DNA of 64,000 bases from Solobacterium sp. (GCA_024693325.1 JAILLA010000016.1:27760-91759); one strand, 5' to 3'; shown: positions 21,079-29,946, counted from the stretch's first letter. Notes: generated by a model from the sequence alone, not told the origin. Made by a program: numbers and translations.

Positions 21079-21082
21079 TTGG

Positions 21083-21165
21083 TTGATCAGACCAATGACA
21101 CCCATGATCAGATAAATGGTTTGTTTGGTCAGGTATACTGCATCAAACAGATAGATTTGCGTAAT
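21083..21165 (-). pseudogene. Diverged relic of pnuC 3' end
   Basis: Reverse complement translates FDAVYLTKQTIYLIMGVIGLINQ, versus intact PnuC FDAVYLTKRTIYLIMAVIGLANW at ~27350-27420. A 19-bp identical core is shared (21102-21120 = 27368-27386). Confidence 0.85.
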
Positions 21166-21279
21166 ACTAAGCCTGAGGACAATTATTTCAAGCAGGCTTA
21201 CGGATACATAATCCCCTCTAAACCTTGGAGAATTGTCTTCAAGGATTTTTTATCTCGGAAGAAAGGAGGTCGGCGGATT

Positions 21280-22674
21280 ATGGGAAGAGACAAGATCACA
21301 GCGCTTTATGAGAGACTGTCCCGGTATGATGAGCTTCAGGGCGAGTCCAACAGCATCCTGAACCAGAAGAAATATCTGGAAAACTATGCCCGGTCAAAAG
21401 GGCTGACGAATATCCGGCATTTTACCGATGACGGCTATTCCGGCACCAACTTCAACCGTCCCGGATTTACCGCCCTCCTCGAAGAGGTCAAGGCCGGGAA
21501 TGTGTCCGTAATATGCGTGAAGGACATGAGCCGTTTCGGAAGGAATTATCTTCAGGTCGGTTATTACACGGAGATCCTGTTCCCGGACAAAGGGGTCCGG
21601 TTCATAGCGGTCAATAACAATATCGACAGTGATAATCCGGCAGAGAACGAGTTCACGCCCTTCCTGAATATCATGAACGAGTGGTACGCGAAGGATACCA
21701 GCAAGAAGATCAAGGCAGTCTTCCGCAACCGTATGGAACAGGGACTGCGCTGTTCCTGCGCTATTCCCTATGGCTACACAAGGAAGCCGGATGATAAGCA
21801 GACACTGTATGTCGACCCGGAGGCCGCCGGGGTGGTCAGAAGGATCTTCGCGATGGCCGCCCTCGCGGAAAGTGATCCGGAGGCCGCTGAAGTTCTTGAA
21901 AAGAGGAGTGCCTATTATGCCGAGAAGAACCAGATCAGCGCGGAAAGACGAAAGCAAAAGGCGGCCAGGGATTCCGAGTTCGCGGAACACGTCAGGGAGA
22001 AACGGCAGGAATACGCGGAGAATAAGCGCAAAAGGAATCAGAAATTAAAAGAAGCTGCTCAGACAGACCCGGAAGCCGCCGCTGTGCTGGCTGAGCAAAC
22101 GGAAAAGCAAAAGGAATACCGCAAGAGATCTGACGAGAGACAGGCCAAAAGGGCTGAAGAAGATCAGGAATTCGCGGCAGAGCTTGAAGCCCGAAGGAAG
22201 GAATCAACCCGGAAGAACACTGCCCGGAGGAAAGCCTATATGGATGACTTGAAGGAGCGGGCAGAAACAGATCCAGTCGTCGCCGAAGAACTTGCCGCCA
22301 TCCGGGCCTATAACGTGCAGGCTACAACAAAGAGCCGGAACAAGCTGATCGAGGATGTCAGGACTGATCCTGAAGCGGCAAAGAAGCTTGCCGGACAGCG
22401 GGAACGCCGCAACCAGAATGACAGGAACAAACGGCAGGCCCTCATTGCACAGGCTGAAACAGATCCGGAAGCCGCTGCGAGACTGGCCGAGATCAGGGCC
22501 AAGGATGTTCGAAAACAGCAGGAATATCTGGCAAGGCTTCAGGAAAAGGCCAAGGCGGATCCCGATGCCGCCGCCAGATGGGAAGCGCATCTGGAATACG
22601 TTCAAAACTATAATCGCAACTACAAATCAAGGAAGCAGGCGGAGGACGCTGGAAAGGAGCTGGTAGCGATATGA
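21280..22674 (+). CDS. Chimeric serine recombinase: resolvase N-terminus fused to charged DPEAA-repeat tail
   Basis: RBS AAAGGAGG, then MGRDKITALYERLSRYDELQGESNSILNQKKYLE and CVKDMSRFGRNYLQVGYYTE. Recombinase homology ends at VVRRIFAMAA and continues in frame as ALAESDPEAAEVLEKR... repeats. Confidence 0.85.
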   Translation: MGRDKITALYERLSRYDELQGESNSILNQKKYLENYARSKGLTNIRHFTDDGYSGTNFNRPGFTALLEEVKAGNVSVICVKDMSRFGRNYLQVGYYTEILFPDKGVRFIAVNNNIDSDNPAENEFTPFLNIMNEWYAKDTSKKIKAVFRNRMEQGLRCSCAIPYGYTRKPDDKQTLYVDPEAAGVVRRIFAMAALAESDPEAAEVLEKRSAYYAEKNQISAERRKQKAARDSEFAEHVREKRQEYAENKRKRNQKLKEAAQTDPEAAAVLAEQTEKQKEYRKRSDERQAKRAEEDQEFAAELEARRKESTRKNTARRKAYMDDLKERAETDPVVAEELAAIRAYNVQATTKSRNKLIEDVRTDPEAAKKLAGQRERRNQNDRNKRQALIAQAETDPEAAARLAEIRAKDVRKQQEYLARLQEKAKADPDAAARWEAHLEYVQNYNRNYKSRKQAEDAGKELVAI

Positions 22675-22940
22675 AGCTGATACGATTGATCGTGAAGATC
22701 ATTCTTCTTCCGATGGCAGTTGTCCTGACACTGGTCCAGTGGATCGGGATCTTCCTAAACAGCATCTCCGGTATGGTCATGGGGATCCTGTCCTTCCTCT
22801 TCGTCCTGGCCTCCGGGGCGGAGTTCCTGAAGATGATGATCGCCGCATTTGTGATCTTCCTGATCCCGCATATCGGGAACTGGGTAGTCGAGAGGATCGC
22901 CGTGCTCCGTTTGTTGATCGGTGATTTCATCCGGTCATGA
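22671..22940 (+). CDS. CD1845-like small membrane protein of Tn1549/Tn916-type elements
   Basis: MKLIRLIVKIILLPMAVVLTLVQWIGIFLNSISGMVMGILSFLF; overlaps the preceding stop. Confidence 0.65.
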   Translation: MKLIRLIVKIILLPMAVVLTLVQWIGIFLNSISGMVMGILSFLFVLASGAEFLKMMIAAFVIFLIPHIGNWVVERIAVLRLLIGDFIRS

Positions 22941-23047
22941 CCTGCAAAACTGAATATGGATTACATATCTAAGGCCGTCTGTCCGTCATGGAGAGGCGGC
23001 TTTTGATATGGGACAACAATCAATTTTATGAAAGGATGGTACAGACC

Positions 23048-23611
23048 ATGAACAGACTCTTTAACAGCATCACATTCACGGAAACCCAGAAGAACGCCCT
23101 CTTCGCTTTTGGCGAGAAGGACAAGATCGGCACCGGGGCCAACCTGATCATCGCCGCCTGCATGTGTGAGGGCGAATTGCCCAAAGCGATTCTGATGAAC
23201 CTTGCGGATCTGATCGAGAGTGTCGGCATCACGGATGAGGAATTTGAGCAGCTCATCTACCAGATCCGGCTTGAAACGGAAGAAAACATCCTCAGCATGG
23301 AGAAGCACTATCAGGAGATGACCGGGAAGAGATCCGCTGACCGCTCTTGGAGAGATTTCGCCCGGAAGAAGATCCTTGCAACGTTCGGTAACGAGAGCTG
23401 CGGAAACACGGTTCTCCGGCTCAACTATGTCGAGCACGTGACGGTGGATCCGGACCTGAAGCAGATCATCCATGACCTGACCTCGCAGGTCGCCACCATG
23501 AATGTCTTCAAATCGGAGAAGTATCCGGATCTCCTGACCGAGGCCCGGAAGGTAGATGAGCTTTGGAGAATCAAGACGGATGACTTGGGATACTTCATTG
23601 TAAAAGACTGA
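23048..23611 (+). CDS. Mobile-element-associated hypothetical protein
   Basis: GAAAGGATGG upstream; MNRLFNSITFTETQKNALFAFGEKDKIGTGANLIIAACMCEG. GC-rich like the adjacent element genes. Confidence 0.55.
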   Translation: MNRLFNSITFTETQKNALFAFGEKDKIGTGANLIIAACMCEGELPKAILMNLADLIESVGITDEEFEQLIYQIRLETEENILSMEKHYQEMTGKRSADRSWRDFARKKILATFGNESCGNTVLRLNYVEHVTVDPDLKQIIHDLTSQVATMNVFKSEKYPDLLTEARKVDELWRIKTDDLGYFIVKD

Positions 23612-23742
23612 TACGAAGAACTGAACTACGGCAGGCAAGTGTACCGGGGCCGTCAGTCCAATGCGGATTGGCGGCTCCAGCGTGCTATTGGAGAACCAGA
23701 ATGGGAGCCATTAACTTGACATCACGAAAACATGATAATTTA

Positions 23743-23771
23743 TTGAAAAATGAACATGTTTATGATATGCT
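23743..23771 (+). promoter_or_regulatory. Putative sigma-A promoter with palindrome AACATGTT in the spacer
   Basis: TTGAAA - 17 nt - TATGCT, with AACATGTT (23753-23760) between the boxes, directly upstream of the HTH-methyltransferase. Confidence 0.55.
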
Positions 23772-23793
23772 ACTCTCCTGTTAGGAGGCGATT

Positions 23794-24816
23794 ATGACGT
23801 ATAATTACAACAAGCTTTGGAAACTGCTCATTGACAAGGGTATGACCAAAACAGAATTACGTGTGCAAGCCGGAATTAGTACAAATATCCTTGCAAAAAT
23901 GGGGAAAAATGAATCTGTTGCATTGGAGAGCCTGGCCAAAATCTGTGTTGCTCTCAAGTGCACATTGGATGAGGTGGTTGAGATTGTATCTGATGAAGCT
24001 GCTTCTACTTCAATAATTAGCCTATCTGATGAAGCAATACAGAACAGACAGTCGTTTCAGAATAATTATGAACAGCTAGAATTATCTTTTTCCCATAACA
24101 AAAAGAACAGTAATAAACCAAAGGTAATAAGTTTATTCTCTGGAGCCGGAGGGCTTGATATCGGGTTTGAACAAGCTGGATTTTCGATCGCAGTTGCAGT
24201 GGAAATGGATCCTTCCTGTTGCGATACATTAAAGACAAATCGTCCGGACTTACCGATCATTAACGGCAATATCACCGATATCACAGGGACTGAAATTTTA
24301 TCCAAGGCAGGTCTCAAACCATTAGAGGCCGCGCTTGTTATTGGTGGCCCGCCGTGCCAGAGTTTCAGCTTGGCAGGGCTTAGAAAAGGGTTGGAAGATG
24401 ATCGTGGAAAGTTGCTTTTTGAATATGTTCGTGTGGTAAGGGAAACTCTTCCGGTTGGATTCGTACTCGAAAACGTGAAAGGTCTAACCAACTGGGACTC
24501 TGGAAGAGCTTTAAAATTGCTAATAGAAGAATTGTCGAAGCCTATTGAGTTTGAGGGAAAAACATATGTATATACGATTACTCCGCCAAAGGTTCTTAAT
24601 GCAGTAGATTATGGAGTCCCTCAATATAGAGAACGCTTAATTCTTGTTGGGAATAGAAAAGGCTTAACATTTGAGTACCCAAAGCCTTGTGATGAAAAAG
24701 AGCGTAAAACAGTTTGGGATGCAATAGGTGGTCTACCTGCACCAGAACAACCTTCTGAAACTGCATTACGTGTTGCTGGAACAATTAAGGGAAGGAGAGA
24801 GAAATTTGGATTCTAA
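23794..24816 (+). CDS. XRE-type HTH fused to DNA (cytosine-5) methyltransferase, N-terminal portion
   Basis: HTH MTYNYNKLWKLLIDKGMTKTELRVQAGIS..., then SLFSGAGGLDIGFEQAG, GGPPCQSFSLAG, LENVKG, YGVPQYRERLILVG. Motifs IX/X are missing and sit in the next ORF. Confidence 0.85.
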   Translation: MTYNYNKLWKLLIDKGMTKTELRVQAGISTNILAKMGKNESVALESLAKICVALKCTLDEVVEIVSDEAASTSIISLSDEAIQNRQSFQNNYEQLELSFSHNKKNSNKPKVISLFSGAGGLDIGFEQAGFSIAVAVEMDPSCCDTLKTNRPDLPIINGNITDITGTEILSKAGLKPLEAALVIGGPPCQSFSLAGLRKGLEDDRGKLLFEYVRVVRETLPVGFVLENVKGLTNWDSGRALKLLIEELSKPIEFEGKTYVYTITPPKVLNAVDYGVPQYRERLILVGNRKGLTFEYPKPCDEKERKTVWDAIGGLPAPEQPSETALRVAGTIKGRREKFGF

Positions 24817-25213
24817 AATGATACCCAATCATCAGGTGACAGCCCATTCTCCATCTACGCTCGAGAAAATCAAAAAAGTGCCAATTGGAAAGAAGCTCTC
24901 TGATATTGAAAAAACATTTGGTTCAACTTATAGACGACTCGATCCTAATAAGCCGTCACCTACTGTTACACGAAGTGGTTATAGGGATTTTATTCATCCC
25001 TATGAAGACAGAATGCTTACTGTTAGAGAACTTGCCTGCTTACAGACATTTCCTCTTGATTGGGAGATAAAAGGAGTAAGGCTTGATTCTTACAGTTCTA
25101 AGAGACAAACTACTATGACACAGTTTGGTCAAGTCGGAAATGCTGTTCCGCCCATGCTGGCGAAAGCTATAGCTGATTCGATTATGACGCAATGGTTTTC
25201 AGAGGAGGAATAG
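24728..25213 (+). CDS. C5 methyltransferase C-terminal portion (frameshifted or separately translated subunit; possible TTG start near 24804)
   Basis: SYRRLDPNKPSPTVTRSGYRDFIHP-type segment, RELACLQTFP (IX), QVGNAVPPMLA (X), in a different frame from 23794..24816. Confidence 0.8.
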   Translation: MVYLHQNNLLKLHYVLLEQLREGERNLDSKMIPNHQVTAHSPSTLEKIKKVPIGKKLSDIEKTFGSTYRRLDPNKPSPTVTRSGYRDFIHPYEDRMLTVRELACLQTFPLDWEIKGVRLDSYSSKRQTTMTQFGQVGNAVPPMLAKAIADSIMTQWFSEEE

Positions 25214-25216
25214 TAA

Positions 25217-26263
25217 ATGCCAAGGGTTCCTGAATCAGTAGTCAAGGAGAGCTATCAGCTAAAATCCACATTTTTTTATAACCGCCTCCGCGCAGATGGT
25301 TATTTTCAAATGTTCTTACAAGTGCAAAATCTTTCAAGAATAGAAGGAGCAAAGCTTAAATGGGATAAGAAGGCTGACTGGAAGATCAGCGAAGAAGCTT
25401 GGAAGGTTTTAGAGGATAACAGTATCGATCCTATGCTTGTGTTTGTTCATCCAAAGATTCTTAAGCTATACCCGACATATCTGAAGTATTACAGATCTGT
25501 CGCAATGCTTCCGCAGAAGGGACTTAAGAGTATATCCCATGTCTCTAATGTCGAACGTATTGAAGCGGGAAACGTTGAAGCTGGCACTCTTTCAAACGAA
25601 ACAGTGGATAAGCTTGTAAAATGTCTCAATGAAGTAATGTCATTGGTTATTACCCTTGCGACAGACATCAGTGAAAAAGAACTCGAAGGGATGATGTATG
25701 CCACAGCAGGAACTAATATAGATGGTTCGTGGAGAAATTCAATTGGAGCTGAAGGTGAGCGTGTAATCAGATCCATCATTCTGCGAGAACTTGCATACCA
25801 TCATGAAGTTACCTCAATAACCGATCGCCAGAATAACACTCTTGAAGTTGATGATAAAGCTGCAGTTGAACATGCAAAGAATGTAGATAATGTCAAAACG
25901 ATCAATCTTTCAAATGGCTATTCTGTTCTTTTTGCATCTGAACCAGATGTTACGATGTTTGATGATGAAGGCGCAATCGTTGGCATTATTGAAATTAAAT
26001 CAGGTTTAGATCCAGCTGGAGCATTGGAACGTTTAGGTGCGATGTTTAAGTCATTTGATAATACTCTGGCGGAATATCCCAATGCGGTAACTATTCTTGT
26101 AGCATCTTGCATTACTGATGAAGTTGAATCAAGGCTTGGGGCCGCAATGTCAGTAAGACAGAAGTATATCACAACTGAGATTACTTCGAGTGAGAAAAGC
26201 CAGAGGATGTTTGTTAATCGCCTCAGAAAGATAATGCAGTTGATTAACGAAAAAAGGAAGTAA
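25217..26263 (+). CDS. Type II restriction endonuclease, XcyI-like (putative)
   Basis: Adjacent to methyltransferase. HPKILKLYPTYLKYYRSVAMLPQK, GAEGERVIRSI, EPDVTMFDDEGAIVGIIEIKSGLDPAGALERLGA (PD-(D/E)XK-like). Confidence 0.6.
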   Translation: MPRVPESVVKESYQLKSTFFYNRLRADGYFQMFLQVQNLSRIEGAKLKWDKKADWKISEEAWKVLEDNSIDPMLVFVHPKILKLYPTYLKYYRSVAMLPQKGLKSISHVSNVERIEAGNVEAGTLSNETVDKLVKCLNEVMSLVITLATDISEKELEGMMYATAGTNIDGSWRNSIGAEGERVIRSIILRELAYHHEVTSITDRQNNTLEVDDKAAVEHAKNVDNVKTINLSNGYSVLFASEPDVTMFDDEGAIVGIIEIKSGLDPAGALERLGAMFKSFDNTLAEYPNAVTILVASCITDEVESRLGAAMSVRQKYITTEITSSEKSQRMFVNRLRKIMQLINEKRK

Positions 26264-26269
26264 GCATTA

Positions 26270-27043
26270 ATGGATCAGCCACAGGTTCTTAAAGAATTAG
26301 AAACCCTTGTAAAAGAGGGAAAGGAAAAAATACTTCCGACAAAATGGTATCCGGATGGTGTGATCGGTGCGCCTTATTATGTAGACGGAACAATATATGC
26401 CGGATGGCATACAAAAGCGTTGACGTTACTGAAAATGTTTCTGAGCGAAGAAACGGACTTTGTTCAGAAATTTATTAAGTGCACAGAAAACACTTTCAGT
26501 AGGGCTCAGGCGGCGATTGCTGTACTCGAAAGCCTAATCGAGTATATTCAAAAGGGATTTATAACAGTCGAAGGGGCCGATTGTATCGATCTGAATATAG
26601 AACTCCATAGACTGTTTAATCGCTTTCATCGTATAGCAAGACAACTTCGGTCACGGCATGAAGCTCGTCCAACACTCAGTATTGGAGATGAGTATGATGT
26701 TCAAGATTTGTTGCATGCACTATTGAAACTATATTTTGATGATGTTCGGCCGGAGGAATGGACTCCCTCATATGCGGGCAAGTCAGCAAGGATGGATTTC
26801 CTTCTGAAAAATGAGAAAACTGTAATTGAGGTCAAGAAAACAAGGCAAGGATTGGCAGACAAAGAATTAGGGGATCAGCTAATAATTGATGTAGACAGAT
26901 ATAAGGTACATCCCGATTGCCAAAAGCTAATATGCTTTGTTTATGATCCAGAGGGCCGAATCGGAAATCCAGAAGGGTTAATGAATGACTTGAACACACA
27001 ACATCAAGGATTTGCAGAAGTGATTATTGAACCAATAAACTGA
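26270..27043 (+). CDS. PD-(D/E)XK nuclease with DpnII/MboI-like C-terminal domain
   Basis: YDVQDLLHALLKLYFDDVRPEEWTPSYAGKSARMDFLLKNEKTVIEVKKTRQGLADKELGDQLIIDVDRYKVHPDCQKLICFVYDPEGRIGNP. Confidence 0.8.
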   Translation: MDQPQVLKELETLVKEGKEKILPTKWYPDGVIGAPYYVDGTIYAGWHTKALTLLKMFLSEETDFVQKFIKCTENTFSRAQAAIAVLESLIEYIQKGFITVEGADCIDLNIELHRLFNRFHRIARQLRSRHEARPTLSIGDEYDVQDLLHALLKLYFDDVRPEEWTPSYAGKSARMDFLLKNEKTVIEVKKTRQGLADKELGDQLIIDVDRYKVHPDCQKLICFVYDPEGRIGNPEGLMNDLNTQHQGFAEVIIEPIN

Positions 27044-27066
27044 TATATGATAAGCAAACTAAAGAC

Positions 27067-27098
27067 TCTCAACAGTGAAAAAGTTGAGGGCTTTTGGT
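27067..27098 (+). terminator. Putative terminator after restriction module
   Basis: CTCTCAAC-loop-GTTGAGGGC followed by TTTT. Confidence 0.5.
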
Positions 27099-27305
27099 TT
27101 GCCCTTTGAGCAGAATCGGCCGCGCGGCGATCCTGTGAAAACCGAATATGACGAAAGCCAAGGCCGCCGCCCTGGCTGAGTCAGATGAGAGGAAGCCGTT
27201 GATGGTTTCGCTCCACCGCTCTCTTGCGGGTGGCAGCGAAAATTTTAGCGGTTGGATTGTCTGTTATTGTACATCAAGCTGATTTCTATCTTTTCTTATT
27301 TGTGA

Positions 27306-28037
27306 CTATTCATTAATCAGATTTCTTTCCCTATTCAACTTTGCCCAATTGGCCAAGCCAATGACAGCCATGATCAGATAAATGGTACGCTTGGTCAGAT
27401 ATACAGCATCAAAATGAGCAATATACATACCGACAGAAGCGATATCTGTGATGATCCACCAGACATATTGTTCTCTATATCTGAGAAGCTCCAAAATTGT
27501 TGCAATGATGCCTATGCTGAGAGTAAATGCATCAAACCAGGCAACTTCTCCGCCGATCCTTACAAGAATCATGTGATTGATAAAAGCTCCGCTAATGACC
27601 AATGCGGCACAGACTGTGTTCTGCCATAGTTCAAGCCGCTTGGTTTTTGTTTTCTGGGTGATTTCCAGGTCTCTGTGTTTTGCCCAGTAATACCAGGAGA
27701 TGAAGTTCATCGGTATATAGAACAGAATCTCCAATGCTGCTGTTCCCCATATATGCCAGTAAACAAGATATACTGCATAAACGATAGTGTTTACTGTAGC
27801 AAATAGGAAGTTGCTGATGTTGGCTTTAGCTGTAAAGAAGATACATATCACACCACAGACGGCACTGATGAAGTTGACTACAGTCAGCCATGCAGGATTC
27901 CCGTCAGAAGAACCCTGAGTAAATCCCTGGATCATTGCGTTGGCCGCAATGATGATCATTATGGATCCCATTAAGTATTCATACCATTTTAATTCCTGAA
28001 AGCTCTTCTTAATGTTACAAATCATCTGATAATCCAT
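27306..28037 (-). CDS. pnuC: Nicotinamide riboside/mononucleotide transporter PnuC
   Basis: Multi-pass protein: FISAVCGVICIFFTAKANISNFLFATVNTIVYAVYLVYW, EILFYIPMNFISWYYWAKH. Confidence 0.9.
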   Translation of the reverse strand: MDYQMICNIKKSFQELKWYEYLMGSIMIIIAANAMIQGFTQGSSDGNPAWLTVVNFISAVCGVICIFFTAKANISNFLFATVNTIVYAVYLVYWHIWGTAALEILFYIPMNFISWYYWAKHRDLEITQKTKTKRLELWQNTVCAALVISGAFINHMILVRIGGEVAWFDAFTLSIGIIATILELLRYREQYVWWIITDIASVGMYIAHFDAVYLTKRTIYLIMAVIGLANWAKLNRERNLINE

Positions 28038-28528
28038 TTTGCTCTCTGTTCCTCTTCTTTCATGTTCCTGATCTCAGTACCGCTGATCGGATAATGGATC
28101 CTCTTTACGTCTACTAATCGATGTACGGCTTCAGGATATGCATGGCTGAAATAGTCACCATAGGATTCCTCACTGCTGTACACAGCATCAAGCTGATATC
28201 CGAGAAGGTCTCTTACCAGAGGTGTTTCTGCTTCCCAGTCTTCTTTGCCGTCAGGAGTTCTTAATTCCCTGATATCAATTAACGCAGGAATGATCTTAGC
28301 GTACTTACCGGCATCTTCACAGATCTTGTACATCTGCCTGATTCTCTCCTCAACAGAAAGATACTCTTCTGGGTGCTCCTCCAGGATGAGTTCCTCATCC
28401 GCACCGCCCCAAAAGAGTATTACATAAACTGTTTCACATTCCATGGCAGCATTCTCTACACAATATCTGTGCCCTTTATGGAAGGGGAGAAACTTGCCTC
28501 CGTACATACCGATCTTATATGGCTTCAT
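28022..28528 (-). CDS. Nicotinamide-nucleotide adenylyltransferase (NadR/NadM-type nucleotidyltransferase)
   Basis: GMYGGKFLPFHKGHRYCVENA, ISGTEIRNM; overlaps pnuC. Confidence 0.82.
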   Translation of the reverse strand: MKPYKIGMYGGKFLPFHKGHRYCVENAAMECETVYVILFWGGADEELILEEHPEEYLSVEERIRQMYKICEDAGKYAKIIPALIDIRELRTPDGKEDWEAETPLVRDLLGYQLDAVYSSEESYGDYFSHAYPEAVHRLVDVKRIHYPISGTEIRNMKEEEQRAKWIIR

Positions 28529-29441
28529 TCTGTCTTAAATGAATTTCCTTTCCATTAAATCCTGCAAGCAGTCTGTTGTCTGCTGTATATACCAGTTGTC
28601 TGGCATATGGGACTATCTGATTACCGATACAGCGGTAATAAAAGCGTACAGACCTGCTTTCAGCCTTATAACTGCCGCTGCTGCATTTGCAGTATTCATG
28701 ATCATGGAATCTGTTCCAGATCGTAAATCTTGGATCCTTGCTGAAGTCTAAACCAGCAGGATCAACATAGTTCTCTATACAGAAGCTGTTGACTTTTGCC
28801 ATACCAATAAAAGAGGCATTGCTTACTTGAACATCTGCAGCAAACTCCAGATAGTCTGCTATTCTTTCTACTGTATCGATTCCGTTCTTCATCAGGATAC
28901 AGTTAAATACTACTTTTGCAGGATCTGATAATCCTGAAACGATATCTTTGATCTCTGCAGATGAAACGACCGGAATACCGAATATCCTGTTATTCTCATA
29001 GTCATTGATCATGTGCCTGCTCAAATGAATAGAGTCCAGGTCATCCAAGTGCTTCAGTTTTTTGATTTCACTGAAATTAAAACCATTTGTCACAATATCT
29101 GTTTCAATATACTGTTTAAAAGCTTCGTTTATAACACCGAGTACTTCATCTACCAGTTCCGGATACAGCATTGGTTCTCCACCGGTAATGGATATACCGC
29201 TGATATGGTCTTTGATCCGGTAAAGAGTTTCCCTGAAAGAATCAATGCTAAATGATGTGTTTCCATCACATCTGCATGGATTGATGCAGAAGGGACAATG
29301 TGCATTGCAGATATCCGAGATGTTTATATACAGCCAAAGATTACTGTTTTTCCTGGTGATGTAACCATCACCGTCATCACAGTAATAGTCTTTGACTTTA
29401 AAAACATGTTCTCCAATCGTAATGGTTTTCATGCTCAGCAA
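28515..29441 (-). CDS. Radical SAM protein
   Basis: LWLYINISDICNAHCPFCINPC (CxxxCxxC cluster), ISITGGEPMLYPELV, DIVTNGFN. Confidence 0.88.
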   Translation of the reverse strand: MLSMKTITIGEHVFKVKDYYCDDGDGYITRKNSNLWLYINISDICNAHCPFCINPCRCDGNTSFSIDSFRETLYRIKDHISGISITGGEPMLYPELVDEVLGVINEAFKQYIETDIVTNGFNFSEIKKLKHLDDLDSIHLSRHMINDYENNRIFGIPVVSSAEIKDIVSGLSDPAKVVFNCILMKNGIDTVERIADYLEFAADVQVSNASFIGMAKVNSFCIENYVDPAGLDFSKDPRFTIWNRFHDHEYCKCSSGSYKAESRSVRFYYRCIGNQIVPYARQLVYTADNRLLAGFNGKEIHLRQNEAI

Positions 29442-29722
29442 TGCGGGACCAGCATCATTTCCAGTCTTTTACGTTTCTGTTCATTTTCTCTGTATTTCCC
29501 GGGGACACCGGCAAAGTCTTTTGCGTGTTCTACAAGATTTTGAAATTCATCCTCAGCAGATACCATTGCGCGAACCGTAATTGGATCTGCTTTACCGGAT
29601 GCTCTTGCTAAAGAAGCTGTTGCGGATAATGCGTTCTTTGCTAAACCGATCGAATACTTGTTCTTCGGATCGACCATGGAAAGCAGCTGCTGAAGATATG
29701 AAATAAAGTTTGCTAATGACAT
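29435..29722 (-). CDS. Small hypothetical protein upstream of the radical SAM gene
   Basis: 95 aa ORF, GGAGG RBS, overlaps the radical SAM ORF start. Confidence 0.6.
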   Translation of the reverse strand: MSLANFISYLQQLLSMVDPKNKYSIGLAKNALSATASLARASGKADPITVRAMVSAEDEFQNLVEHAKDFAGVPGKYRENEQKRKRLEMMLVPHC

Positions 29723-29807
29723 GCCGGTTCCTCCTTCATTTGATCTTATAGGTATTCCGGTATTTTCACCGGGAAATACGTTTCATTCGAGACAATACGA
29801 TTGTTTT

Positions 29808-29841
29808 GCAGGTAGTACTTTTTAAATATTATACTGCCTGC
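29808..29841 (-). promoter_or_regulatory. Inverted repeat around a TATAAT box upstream of the NAD-salvage/radical SAM operon
   Basis: GCAGGCAGTATAATATTTAAAAAGTACTACCTGC on the minus strand: 10-bp arms with one mismatch. Confidence 0.45.
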
Positions 29842-29881
29842 AGCTGTTCGATTATATATGTCATCTAGTATGAACATAAAA

Positions 29882-29907
29882 GAACCGGCTCATTTCCGGG
29901 CCGGTTC
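29882..29907 (-). terminator. Hairpin terminator of paralogue 1 (GAACCGG...CCGGTTC)
   Basis: 7-bp perfect outer stem, TTTT on minus strand, 40 nt after the gene end. Confidence 0.65.
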
Positions 29908-29946
29908 GTATGGGGGATAAAATCGAATGGCAGAAGTATGCAATGC

